Shown: positions 1 through 12,609 of the stretch, piece by piece
How positions within the stretch are numbered: position 1 is the first letter of the stretch
Layout of the letters: the number at the start of each line of letters is the position of its first letter
Source: Apteryx mantelli
Lineage: Eukaryota; Chordata; Aves; Apterygiformes; Apterygidae
Assembly: GCF_036417845.1 (NCBI RefSeq)
Contig: NC_089982.1
Span: 69,143,684-69,207,683, forward strand
Direction: 5' to 3'
Length of the DNA: 64,000 bases
Translations under genes and position numbers: made by a program
Notes under the pieces: model-generated
What the model saw: only the letters and a program-made list of their open reading frames with translations
Told to the model about the DNA's origin: nothing
Database searches by the model: none

Positions 1-1414
1 CACAATGCTCACAATGACAGACCCCACCACACTTCTGATGTAGTTCCAGCAGGTTACAGGGAGACACAATTACTGAGAAGGTCTAATCCAGAGTTGGTCT
101 CGGGAAATGCAGAAGAATCAAGCTAAAAAATAATCTAAGTATCTTAAAACAGGAAGCTAGTGTACAACACCTAAATCAGCTCAGACTGATTTACACAGAT
201 TTAACTATCAGTCCCAGAAACTTGACCCTAAAGACATTAAAGGATAATAGAATAAGTGATGTCTATTCACTCTATTCCCTCACCAGAAAATGGACATCAA
301 GCTTGACTTGGGCTCAAGTCTACAAGGAAGGCAAGCTTCATTACTCTTCTACAGAAGCAATGTTGCTATTTATCTGTCAAAACCAGAGAACATCTGTGCA
401 TCACTCTCCAAAGCCAGTCTACTGAACTTCAACATACTTGGCAACTGCTGTCTATGAATCTGTGACTTGTGCAAACATGTCATCAAGTGAGAAGAAAGCC
501 CAAAAACTAATAGCTAAGCAAAAGATTGTGCCAGTTTTTCCATTAAGACTTCTCTGCAAAGGCCTTCTCATCTCCAGTCAAGCTACTCATGATCTCTTCT
601 TAAAACCTAACAATACCAAGTTTCCTAATTTTTAATCATGTGGTCAGTATCTCTGAAAAGGTCAGGGCTGATATTACAATAGTAGCACACTTAAGTTAGA
701 ATTTTTCTCAGGTCAAGAACCACATAATCAGGGTTCCATTTTCCAGACTAAACAGATTAGCTAAGAAAGATGTCCAAGTTGTTTTCAGTTAGATACCAAA
801 TATCAGTTTGATATTTGTTTTAATAAACATTTACTCTGAATGGAAGCAAGATTCTTACACAGTGCAAAGCTAGTTTCATACTTGCATAGGAAGTGGTACC
901 AGTTTGCTAGCTATAACGCTCAATTGAACTAGTGGGTCTGAATGTATCTACACTAGTTGAACCCTAAAGCATGTTCTGTCCTTCTTTTCCCTCTCACAGG
1001 GCTACTGTCAAGTCCAAAATCATCACCCCTTGGTCAATTTTCCATACATTCTAGAGAACACCATTTTGAACAGAGAACCTATACTGTATCTGCTTCATCT
1101 AAGAGGCAAAGGTTTTCCAGTATAAACTGAACTAGGACAAACATCTTTTTTGGCTAAAAAGAAAAGGGAAAGAAAATAAGGCTGTCTTCTGGAGGCTTCA
1201 ATTTCCCTTACTGTTTCAGCAGTGAGAAAGAAGATGAAAAGATATTTCTACATATATCTGGCAATTATGCTTAATAATTTTGCCTACAGTATTAAAAGAA
1301 GTGTGAAAACCAAAACACCATTTGCTCATAAGTATTAGTATATATAAGCTTAAAGTTTTGCTGAGCACAAGTCAAGTCAGGCTGCATGTGCATTATACAG
1401 CTTGATGTTTGTGT
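1..1414 (-). other. SLIT2: SLIT2 intron 3, left-edge part
   Basis: AT-rich sequence left of the old CR1 insert. I recognise no exon, repeat family or RNA gene here. It is placed in intron 3 because exon 4 was not found to its right. Confidence 0.6.
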
Positions 1415-2200
1415 GAGCTAACAGGACCTGATGGCATGTACCCATGAGTGCTGAGGGAGCTGGCCAGTGTCACTGCAAGGCCACTCTCAATTATCTTTGA
1501 AAGCCTGTGGCAACTGGGATAGATTCCTGAGGATTAGAAGAAAGCAAGTGTCACTCCTATCATGAGGAAGGACAAGGAAGAGCATCTGGAGAACTACAGG
1601 CCAGTAAGCCTCACCTTGATCCCTGGGAAGGTGATGGAGTAGCTAATCCTGGAAGCCATGACCAAACATATTAATGACAAAGTAGTAGTCATCATGGATT
1701 TACAAAGGGAAACTCATGCCTGACCAACCTGATAGCCTTCTGTGATGAGATGACTAGTTTGGTGGATGAGGGGAGAGCAATGGATGTTATTGACTTTAGC
1801 AATGCCTTTGACACTGTCTCCCATAAAATCCTCATAGGCAAATTGATGACATATGGACTAGGTAGGTATGCAGTGAGGTGGATAGGAAACTGGCTGAACT
1901 ACCAGACTTAAAGCATTGTGATCAACAGAACAATGTCCAGCTAGAGCCCAGGCACTAGCGGTATAACCCAGAGGTCAAAATTGGGTCAAATACTGTTCAA
2001 CTTCTTCATTAATGGCCTGGATGATGGGACAGAGTGCACTGTTTGTAGATGATACAGAACTGCGAGGAGGGTTTGATACACCAGGTGGTTGTGCTGCCAT
2101 CCAGAGGGACCTGGACAGGCTAGGAAATAGGCCAAAGGGCACCTCATGAATTTCAAAGAAAAATGTCAAAAAGTGTTTGATGCCCCAGAAAAAGGGGACA
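1415..2200 (+). mobile_element. Old CR1 LINE fragment (reverse-transcriptase region)
   Basis: Conceptual translation, with many frameshifts and stops, follows the CR1 reverse transcriptase: GPDGM near 1428, [13 protein letters not shown] near 1600, a motif-A-like DFSNAFDTVSHK near 1795-1825, WIGNWLN near 1880, and motif C as VDDTEL near 2045-2065. It is strongly diverged from the copies at 49-60 kb, so it is an old insertion. It lies in SLIT2 intron 3, antisense to the gene. No 3' tail repeat is visible. The right end is approximate and faint similarity may run on to about 2350. Confidence 0.85.
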
Positions 2201-5200
2201 GAAATTTTACTTAGTCTTGATGGGGAAAAACAAATAAAGATTCTCTTTGATTCATCTGGGGGCAAAAGTCCTGCCCCAGATAGGATTGTCCTCATCTGTG
2301 AGATGGAAAGGTTGTAGTGTGTTTATTATGGCAATACTTCACCCAGCTCTGTAGCAGTAACACAGGGAATCATGCAAGACAGAACTCCAGCACTAACTAG
2401 GCTTCTTCGGTTAAAAAAAGATCACCTTTCATTTAAAAGTTTACCTGCTATGAACTCAGCATAGTTCATTAGCAGGCCACTCAAACACCATAGGAGAAAT
2501 ACTACAGAAGCTAAGTAGTCTTGGCTTGTAGCAAACAAACCACAAGGAAGAAAATAGAAGTTATAAAACCTCCATGAGGTAATATAAGATCAAGCATTAC
2601 GCAAGCAAGAATTGTCTTTGACACTACTTGAAGTTTTTTAAAAAAGGAAAGGAGAAAGATGACCTGTTAATAGAATTTAGCTAGAGTTTAGGCAGATTAT
2701 TTAGACAGCAGACAAGAAGGGCAACTCTTGCAAATAGTCTAAATAGTGCCAGAAAGACAGTTACAAGCGTGAGTCATCGCAATACTTTTTCATACAAGTA
2801 CCCTTCTGTAGCATCTGTACAGGCATGGTGCCAAACTACAAGTCAGAAAGGCTGATGTGCTTTAAAAATTAAGAGAGAAGTGGCCATATTGGATCTGATT
2901 ATTACTCTTGGCTATTATTAGAGACAAACCAACACAATGCACCACATACTACAAAGAAAAATAAAACATTTCTTCGGATGAAGTTTCAGACAGACTCTTC
3001 AGAGTGATATGAAGTAATATAACAGTATGAGTCACTGAAGTGACAGTCATGCAGCCAAATCCCTCATGCAGTTTGAAGTTTAACCATAAAACTCCAAGCA
3101 AATTTGCAATTTCTGAAATTAAAATAAGCAGTAAGTTATTTTAGATGTTATCTGAAAGATATGCTATATTCATATGAAATGTGCTATGACACACAACTCA
3201 TTTTTACCTGTAGCAATTTAATATTAAACCTGTTCATTTAAAAAGATTGAAGTGGCTGTGTAAAAGATAAACATGATTTTTAAAGCTATACATTTTAGTT
3301 CTACTGTAAGTTTAATACCAGTACTCTGCAGCATCATTTTAAAATGTTCTGAACACAAAATACCATTTGTAACAAAAATGTTGATACAATGGTTCTGTAG
3401 AACCAGATTTGGTTTCAACATTTTGCAACAGTGCAAATTACCCATTTCAGAGGAAGCAAGAAAGGGGAGCATCCAGCAAACAATGTCACAAAGGATGAGC
3501 ACAAAACAGATGTGGGAAAAATAAACAGCCTTCCTGCCCTGGAATTTGTAAAAAGGTCTGCAAAGAGCAAACAGGACTTCTCACTGCAATTTGACTTCTA
3601 GACCTATAAAAGGAGTCCCATGAGAAACTAGACTCAGATGAATAAAATAATGTGAAGAAATAATAGTGAAAGTATTCAAGGCTTTCAAAAGGAGAACTTT
3701 GCTCTTGGACTTTAAGTTTTATCAAACGTTTTGTATTATCCTGCAATTAAAGTGTTGCTATATAAGCTTATTCCTACAGTGCTATTAGAACACTGTTTCT
3801 CTCCTTAAATACTGTCTTCAAAGACAGCCTTTGTCTATTTCTGATTTACCAGAATTTTTTTCTAAAGAAGCTATTTGAAGTTGCTTTGACAAAAGTCTGC
3901 TAATGCAGGATAATGACTGTAGTAATTTTTTAAACTACAAATACAGGTGCCCTGGTACAATACTTGTAAGATAGTCTCACATTCCTTGGTAAGTGATTAG
4001 CACCGCAGGCTTCGTGGTCTCCTCCCTGTTTTAAGATGAGGAATGTGCTATGTGTTGCCCTTAAACTAGGTAGGATTAGCTAAGAGAAGGATTTTTCACA
4101 TCCGTGATTAACAAGGAATAACTGTTCACCCCCTTCAGGGCTGTTCAAAAACCTGAACTCATTACTCTTCCGCTACCTATAACACATGCAGGAAAATATT
4201 AACCTTTCCAGTGCTCACATTTTCACACTGAAACTAAACAGGTGCTTAAGTGTCAATGCTTTAAAAAGGAGTGAACTGAAAACATTAAACATCCTAAAAA
4301 CATGCAGGCACATACATCTGCACATGAGGTCTTAGGCAGTCTGGCCCAGATCTTCCTGGCTGCAGTAGTGAGAATGTCCAGAATGTACACCAAGTAAAAA
4401 AATTAAATCCCAGGCTTCAGTAATGAAACTGTGGCTGAGAAGAGCAACATACCAAAATAAGATCAGGAGTCAGTGAGCAAGAAAGTCAGAGACTAACTTC
4501 TAGCTAAAGGTCTAAGAACTCATTCTAAGACCTCAGTACAACTTCCCTTCAGATAACAATTTTGCTGCACTTACATAGGATAATGTCTTACTCCAGAAAG
4601 ATGCCGATTTCCTTCAGGATACTTGTATAGTCAAGCACAACAAGATGAAATATCTTCCATAGACTGATTGTTCTTTTACCTATTACAGCGAGGCAAATGA
4701 TTTCTGAACAGTAGCAGTGACTCGACTGTTAGCATAGCTTTTTTTCACCACTAGCCCTAAAATTCCACACTAGCTTTTAAATTTCACATCTAAGCCTTTA
4801 GAAATTAGAAAAAATAATCAGATCATGCCTCACAGTTAAGAACTGTGACTGCTGTTACAGTCAAATTTGAAATATTTGACATTTTTTTCTAGAAGTCCCA
4901 GCTCCCAAAGTTTTATTATGTAGCTGTGTGGAAGTGATACCCGAGATTTTTAAAACTTCTCTTCTGCAACTAAAAGGCTATGTTCTATCAGAGACTCAAA
5001 CCCCAAAAAGCAACAATTCAGAACAAAACTGGTTATTTTGGAATTGACTTCTGGACACAGATGACATTATTTACAAATCATAGAAAATCCTGCTAAACCT
5101 TTTAAAAGTTACTAGTTTTCCTACTTAGAATTCAAGTTCTATGGGTAAAGCTAATCAAAGGTTTGGAATAAAACTACAACCTCATGCCACACATCAATAC

Positions 5201-8200
5201 ATAATAAAATATTCACACATAGGTCTGGACAGCATGTTTTATCCTATGAGTAACAGAGTAAGTCATATTTTTCTAGGATCATTACCATTATTATGAAAGT
5301 TCACGATGGTTTGTTTCCCCCCATGCAGTCTATCAGTTTATGGGAAGAAGTGTCAAGGGGAAATATTGTTCTTGATGGGAAAGAACATACACAGAAGAGT
5401 TACCATGGCCTTTTCCTAGCCTAGACAAAACCAGAGCTGTACTAGTTTGCCTATTTTGTAACAGATGCTAACTCCCTCACTAATTTTCCAGTCCTGATGG
5501 GCAGTAAGTGCCAAGGCCAAACTGTATTTGTTTTTATCTTAGATGCAAAACTTTATTTCTTAGTTCATCCTGCTGTTCATGCTTTTGTAAGACAAGATGC
5601 TCTATAAAGCCCCACACATTTCAGAGATTGTGGCAGCTCATTTTGAGTTTTGCTTTTATAAAAGGCAAAAACTGCTAACACAGCCTATATTCACCACATT
5701 TATCAGGGATAGATGAGAGCCCAAAGAGATAACCCAAACCACATAACATAGGAAATAGAGCTAAAAAAACTTTATATTACTGAATCCTATTTTATATCTT
5801 TGGTGAGATGGACTCATGTATACTTAGATTAGAATTAAGTCCTTGCTACAGAAGCTGCAAGCACAGCCTTTTCATATAGTTTTGTGTCTAGAAAAGATAT
5901 TCAAACAGTACTTCATATTGTTCACTACATAGCAAATTTTTTCCTAATTTTTCCTTCATACTTCTCTTGTTGTGCACATCTACAAGTTTCAAATTGTTCA
6001 TCTACAGCATGAACAAAACTTTTATAATTTTCAGTACTAGTGAGTCAAATGTTTCCATTCCTAAGTAAACACCCCCTTCATAAAATAACTTTTAACAACT
6101 TGCTGTCATATATTTGGAGAGATGGAGGCCCCAATAAATAACAAGTTCCTCAGTTTGGTATTTTAGAAATGTGCTGCAAAAATTTAGAAGTAATTCATGA
6201 ACTGTAACAAAACACGGTATTATTAAAATATTTCTCATTATTCAGTGATAGGTTATATGAAATGTGGAAATGCAACATAGATGGCTTTCGGTTTAAAAGC
6301 TATTTCAAGTAACAACTTGAAGTTCAACCCTTAAAGCATTCTCTTCTTGAACTCAGGATTTCAGAGCTTACTTATTCAATATAACTCAGGACTTTTTGTT
6401 TTTCATTTTTTATTTTAGTATTTAGCTCAGATACCGATTTTCACAGATTACAGTTGCTACAAAATCTGTGAGAAAAGTATTTTACTTCTACACTCCTTTT
6501 CCATAGAAGTGGTGTTTACCTACAAAGATAGCTCTTTAGAACTGTTAAGATAATACATGGACATTTTAGAAATAAATACTATTAATTCAAGTATAAGCAG
6601 TATACGGTTCAGCCTGGAAATTTTTAGTCCACACAAGTAACTTTTCTCACAAGAGAAGTCAGTGGGGCAACTCATGCAAACCAAGTTATTCACATGGTAA
6701 GTAAGTGCAGAATCAGACTCTGTTAGCATTTTAGGGGCATACTGTTGCCTCAATGGATTATTTACAGGTACAGGAAGAAAAATCTGGGTAGTTTTCAAAC
6801 TACTGCTGCGATCTCTTCCTACCCAGATGTCTTTTGCATGTTCAGCATAGTTTTAGAATGAGCATATCTGGTGTCTCAACTACTAGGTTAGAAATATTTT
6901 TTAGAAAAAACTAATGATTAAGAGCAATGTTCCTATCAGCAAACAGACTTTTTTCCTAAATGAAAAGTTCACTGCTCTGGTATATAATCAAACAAAGAGT
7001 ATGTTTAGCCCTCAAAACACAACTACATTGTTTTTCTGGGGTACGAAGAATTTCAAGGAAGTTTTAGACTTAAGAAGTTCATAGTAGAATTGGTTCATGT
7101 CTATAGCAGCTGTCTTCCAGCCAGATTTTATATTTCCCTCCAGGTGACAAGGGCTTGTAAAAACACTGGGATATTTCTAGCAGTAGCTGCAAGACCACAG
7201 GGGAAGGTGGTGATGGGGATAAAAACAAATGACTGTACTTCAACTTTTTTTTCCTCAGTCCAAGCATTAGCCTTCAGAAAATACAGATTTTCAGGACTAT
7301 CTTCATCTTGTTTTCTCATAAGATGTGTTCAAACTATTCAAAACATCACACTTCAGACCATCACACCTCCTACTTTCCAGCAACGAAATGCAGAGAAACT
7401 CACCATGGATACGTGGCTGTGGTCTGTACAAGAGAGGTTCAGAGACCTTAACAAGCCAAGTCCTGATCCTTTCTTTATGGGAGCTGCCATGCAGTAAACA
7501 GTCACACACTCTAAGTAGCACCATCCAAAAAAAGACCATACTCATATGAAAATGGGCTCATAATACAAGTTACTGGTCAATATAAAAGTCTGGAAAATGT
7601 TAAATGGAAGACGGACAAAAATATAATTGAGCCAGGAATTTTGACACTGCTTCAGGACGTACACAAAGGGACAAGGTGTCCCATTTATTGAAAAATAGGC
7701 TGTATGTATTGAAGTTCAAAGAGCTGTTTCAACAGACCCTGAGAGCACCTACATATCACAATAGTACATGTGATTCAGCCGTTCAAGGTTGAGCCTCAGA
7801 AGAAAGCTATATTCACGTCAACCTTACTAGCTCCGAGCCCAGGCAGTGCTGTACCAACCGGAGCAGAGACAACACTGGGCCTTCATACAATCCTACCAGA
7901 GATTATAACTAAGCAATGCATGGCTGTGTATACACATCTATTTCACTGAAGATTTTTCAGAGAAATATGCAGCTAAAGAGCTTACAGCAAAGTCACACTT
8001 GTCTTCACTAGGGTCTCTCCAGCAACTAAAACTTCCACAAACCTAAAACCTAGCTGATTACATCTCTAGTTTCCATCTTGTTCCCTCCCCCAATTCTTAC
8101 GCAATAGGCTCTGCTGTATGATCGTTTATCGCTAACCAAAGATTTTTACTCTAAAGTTTCAGCAGAGCTGCTGTAGTAAAACGGTACTGTAACAAGTGTT

Positions 8201-10321
8201 TATTTTGGTTTTGGTTTCCATTACATTTCTACAATTACACTGGTGTGACACAAATTCCTGCCATGGGGCACACTAGGTCTAAATAGCTTTGTGTACATGC
8301 TACTAGGTATATCTAACATACTACAGATTTGTTGTTGCTTAATTAAACTACAGGAAAAACATTTCTAACCACCTAAGAAAAGTGTACATAGCTTTAATCA
8401 ATTCATATCCTAAGTAACTTTCTTAGGAAGAGAAGGTTGAGAGTTTCCTTAGAGACTGGATTTTGTAAGTGGTTCAGGTCTTCAGTTCCCACTTCCTTTA
8501 GAGACAGCTGAGGATATTCAGCGTTTTGCATGATCTGGTCTGCAAATCATCATTCAGATAAAACTACTGAACAGTTACTTGAAAGTCAGAGTGATTGGTG
8601 TAAACAGAAATGATTTTATAACTGAAATTCCAGTTAAAAGCAAACAAACAAAAAAACACATTACAACCTCCAGAGACTCATATTCTTTTTTTTCAGAAGG
8701 AAACTGTTGTGCAAGTCTGCTCTTCACTTTCAAAGGACAACTGAACCACAAGCAATGTATTTGCAAAGTTCAGTCTGTATACCCTGGCACAAGATATTCT
8801 AATATAAGCAATATATTACATATAAACAATTTCATAAACCAGTTCAATTCATTTAAGTTGCAGTAAAGGCTCTCTTAAACCTTCCACTGGCATGCTAAAT
8901 GGACTGCATCAGGTATTCTTTGACAGTAGCTTGGCTCGCTCTATGAAATGTGGCATCCTATACTTAAAGCTTGTTTCTTAAGAAAAAAACATATATATGA
9001 AGTGCTTGCTATTTAGTGTGTAAAAAGAAAAAAAAAGCTTGAAGGAAGCATCCACAAGTTTCTTGAGAAATCGTTTTGAATTTCAGAATCCCAAGGAGAT
9101 GAATTGGCTGTCAGAAAACAATGCGCCTTCATCAGATGGACTTGGCAGTTGTAAACAAGAGGAATTTTCTCAGCTTTTCCTCACAAATATGAAATATTTG
9201 CTCTTAGCCAACAGCTGGGGCGGTTTAAAGACGTCCTGCATATATATTCAAATTACAAATCACCCACACACCTAATGCTGACTGAATTTCTGCAAATTAA
9301 AAAAACCTCTGATAATTACTGGAGCAGACGCAAAATAATTCTACAGGCAAAGCAGAATCTAACTTCGTAGGTCTTTAAAACTGATTAAACTTCCAAATGT
9401 CTGGGTTTGCCTACTGAAGAGACAAAAATAACCCACAACAGTAGCCTCATTTACCATAGTTTTCATCAGAACCAGTATCTTATAAAATTGAAAATATCTA
9501 TTTTCCACCCAAAGATTTTAAAGATTTATCAAGAGAGGAAAGCTTAAAAAAACCCCCAACAAAATACCACACTAACCAAAATCCCCAAAATCATAAGGGC
9601 AAGATGAAAGCATTTCTCATTTTTAGTTCAGACAAGCACATTTTAACCACTAAACTTCAATTTTGCTAATACTGCAATTCTGTATTCTACTTCACAAGTC
9701 TCATAATTTCAAGGCATTTAACCATAAGTTAAAATAATATTGTTAATAAATCGGGTAACAGGATCTTGCTTCAGGATAACCAAGAAACAAAGTTGATTAT
9801 GTATTGTTTTAAATTTAGCAAGTATTTTGTATCTCAGTGGCAAATCACATCACGATGAAAGCATGGATGTCTGTTAATGTTTCATACATGTATACTTATT
9901 CTTGCAATATGAACTACACTGCTGTTTAATTTTCTAGTTAGACCCTATAAACCAAAATTAGGAATGTGTACATATTACTCTAATGTACCCCTCAGCAGGA
10001 GAAGTTGTACTAAATCTCTATACTTTGTACAAAGTTTAAAACACCTTGTAAAAAACACTGCATTAAGTTTGTTTTAATATGCCTTTGAAGAAATTCTGAC
10101 TATGCATTTTTGAGAGCAGTCTCATTTAAAATTATTCAAAAATGTTTTACTACATAATGACACTCAATTTTTAATTCAAAAATTACATTTTGAGGGTGCA
10201 AAAAAAAGGAGGTAATTCTCAAGTACATATTTCAACCATTATAGAAATATCATAATTGCTCTGGTGGTTACTAAGTTTCTTTGCCAGCTTTATATTTATC
10301 TACACATGAAACTAATGCCAA

Positions 10322-10338
10322 TTTTTTTTTTTTTTTTT
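10322..10338. repeat. Poly-T tract
   Basis: About seventeen T in SLIT2 intron 3. No adjacent retroelement body is recognisable, so it is listed as a simple tract. Confidence 0.85.
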
Positions 10339-11307
10339 AAACATACAGCAATTGTGGAAACAAAACACAAATATATTAGTAAAGACACAAAGATGAGACC
10401 AATGCCAATTTCCAGTGGAGTAAGGCAGTTCTCTCAGTGAATGAGAAAATAAACAAGAGCTTGGAGGTCTGTTTAAAGAAAAGTTGATATAACGAAAATG
10501 CAACAACTAAGATGCCTGAAAATGAAGATATGGCTCTGCAGTTTTACATGAACAGACATTAATACAGGGGGTTTCTTAGGCTTTTCTGGCTCCAGAATGA
10601 AACTATATCCAACTACCATCATCTTGTGTTTAATACTTAGTATGAGTTGTACAATACATTAAAAAAATTCCATGTGCAGCAAACTAAAAGCATGCACTGA
10701 AAATTAAGTAACTAGCATAAAAAGCTATACAGCTTCAGGAATTATCTTTTGTAATTATATGTCCTACTGCAGCCAAGCAGGTGTTTACACTTCAACTTCC
10801 CCAGACAAGATGCTCTCCTTCCCACTTCATTCTCTCCCTGCAGCCACAGAACTCAATCTTTTTTTAGTGGCCAAATCCTATTTGTTTTTTGAAAGTTAAC
10901 GGTCAGCATTTTTTTCTGAGGCTTCATAAAAGCTTTAGTCCTTTACTTCCGTATAAAAACTGGTGTAGGATTGAACTACTGCTTCCATACTGCACATATC
11001 AAGAAGACACTTTACAACTAGCAGTTACTTCTAATGAATAACTTTTATATGAAACACCAACATCTCCAAGACTAACATCCCACACTACCTAATAAGACAG
11101 GCTTTTGTAGGTTTATTCATTTTCAAAAAAGTCCTTGGGTATTCAGAGGAAAATACTGCATCGCATTCAAGCAATTTCCTACAAGACAAGTGCCGCTTAC
11201 TTTTCAAATCTGGACTGCTTATCAAAGATTCCCCCCCCACTCCCATATACACTGTCTGAGAATTTCTTACTGCTCATGTTCCTTAATAAGGATAAATGTT
11301 CACATTA

Positions 11308-11331
11308 AAAAAATAAATAAATAAATAAAAA
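11308..11331. repeat. (AAAT)n microsatellite
   Basis: About five AAAT/AATA units in SLIT2 intron 3, some 70 bases beyond the exon 3 donor. Confidence 0.85.
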
Positions 11332-11397
11332 TCAGAGGTCTGATTGCCTTAACACACAACTTATTTTCTCATACAGTTTGGAAATAGAAATACTTAC

Positions 11398-11469
11398 ATC
11401 CTCTCCAGTTCTTTTAAATCCTGGAATGCTCCTCGTTCGATAGTACTGATCTTGTTCTCCATGAGCTGA
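11398..11469 (-). CDS. SLIT2: SLIT2 exon 3 (second leucine-rich repeat)
   Basis: This is a second 72-bp exon with the same phase. Its first base T completes Leu84. The following 23 codons begin [15 protein letters not shown] and end DLKELER, a clear SLIT2 LRR. The acceptor is ACATTTCAG (AG at 11471-11470) and the donor is GTAAGT (11397-11392). The last two bases are AT, where SLIT2 normally has CT of a Leu codon. The split residue would therefore be Met or Ile, depending on the first base of exon 4, which is not in the window. That is a conservative change at a repeat position that is usually Leu. The frame is otherwise intact. Confidence 0.95.
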
Positions 11470-12537
11470 CTGAAATGTAGAAATTTTTATACAAAAGTTT
11501 TAATAGCTGATCACTTGTTGCATTAACACTAGTCATTTAAAGACAACCACATTTTCATTAAAACAGTACAACTCTTACTCTAGAATAACATCCAATCTAA
11601 CATTCTGGACCCTTGTTATCCAACACTTTACATGGGCTTATATGCCCCGAAGGAGGAAGAAATTCTCTTTAAAATAAACAGGAATAGATATTGCACTTAC
11701 GTAGTTAAATTAAGAGTCACAGATTTAAAAATAATATTTATGCATACACACACAAGTATCACTGCCCTTCGGCAAATTATAAGACTCCAGTTGAGCAGTA
11801 TGAAGGCAAAAATCAGTCTCACATGAGAAAAACGAAACAAAAATACCTAACTGTGGTGTTGGTGGAAAAAAGAATCAATGAAATATTGCAGGGAGACAGT
11901 AAACATGGTAGTAGTTTTATTTTGTTTAGGAAAAAAACCCTTACAATATGATATTCTGATTAACAGAGAAATGGAAAGGGATTTTTATTTGATTACTCAC
12001 TCAAATAAGATAACCTTGAAAAAGCTAAGAAAATTCTGCAGTATTTTAAACTCAGTATTACTTAGATTTTTTCCTCTAATAATTCAGTATTTGAAAAGCT
12101 CCATACTGCTGAAAACAAAGCGATTTACAGAAATAATCCAAATTATTCCCTGGTCAAAGTGTTTCTTTTTTACCCAGAAACTGTAAAATGTGAACTGTAA
12201 TCTGCTAACCTTAAACTGAAGCTACTGCAACAGTTATTAAACCAATTTTAACAACTCTTATTTTTAAGCTATGTGCCAATTTAAAACCTCAACCTATTTT
12301 GCAGCCTTAAAGGGATATTAAAAAATATATAAACAAGATGGCTTGTATGACATTTGCTAACTTTAATACCTCTATAATGTGGGGGAGGGGCAGTGAGTTC
12401 AGATGCAGTAGCATGATAATTAGAAGGTGATAACCTTTACAACTTATTAGCTGAAAGATAACTGCTTCAACAGTTTTCATAACATGGACTGTAATATTAG
12501 TCCTAAAAGGTATCAGTGATAAAAAGAGAAAACTTAC
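11470..12537 (-). other. SLIT2: SLIT2 intron 2
   Basis: This 1068-bp AT-rich intron runs from GTAAG to ACATTTCAG. The 102-codon open frame on the opposite strand (11878-12186) resembles no protein I know and is probably chance. I see nothing else in it. Confidence 0.9.
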
Positions 12538-12609
12538 AGAACTCGAAGGTGCCTTAGACCAGCAAAGTCAGTCTTGGTGATTCTTGTGATGTTATTTCCA
12601 TTAAGATCC
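12538..12609 (-). CDS. SLIT2: SLIT2 exon 2 (first leucine-rich repeat)
   Basis: This 72-bp exon completes Leu60 with its first G, then encodes 23 residues beginning DLNGNNITRITK and ending FAGLRHLRV, and ends with CT of Leu84. It is one LRR unit of the first LRR domain (D1) and matches vertebrate SLIT2 residue for residue as far as I remember it. The acceptor is a pyrimidine-rich TTCTTCTTAG directly upstream (AG at 12611-12610). The donor is GTAAG at 12537-12533. It is too short to stand out as an open frame. Phase and length match exon 3, the one-repeat-per-exon design of SLIT genes. In the protein, D1 precedes the ROBO-binding D2 (family knowledge). Confidence 0.96.

Larger units (their letters stand above)
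2201..11397 (-). other. SLIT2: SLIT2 intron 3 (part), unique AT-rich sequence
   Basis: It starts at the GTAAGT after exon 3 and is not closed in the window. I looked for the next LRR exon (RLNRN...LFPELLFLGT in SLIT2) and did not find it. The stretch has only short low-complexity tracts, such as poly-T at 10322-10338 and (AAAT)n at about 11308-11330. None of its small open frames resembles a known protein. Confidence 0.75.

Noticed and set aside
1975..2295. 106-codon minus-strand open frame
   Set aside because: It is the antisense of an old CR1 reverse-transcriptase fragment.
7090..7497. 135-codon plus-strand frame in SLIT2 intron 3 as a possible exon
   Set aside because: No recognisable domain; Phe/Ser/Thr-rich composition typical of chance frames, with overlapping frames on both strands. 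It does not fit the SLIT2 LRR exon pattern.
10322..10338. Poly-T tract as the tail of a processed pseudogene or SINE
   Set aside because: No gene-derived or SINE-like body next to it and no flanking duplication seen.
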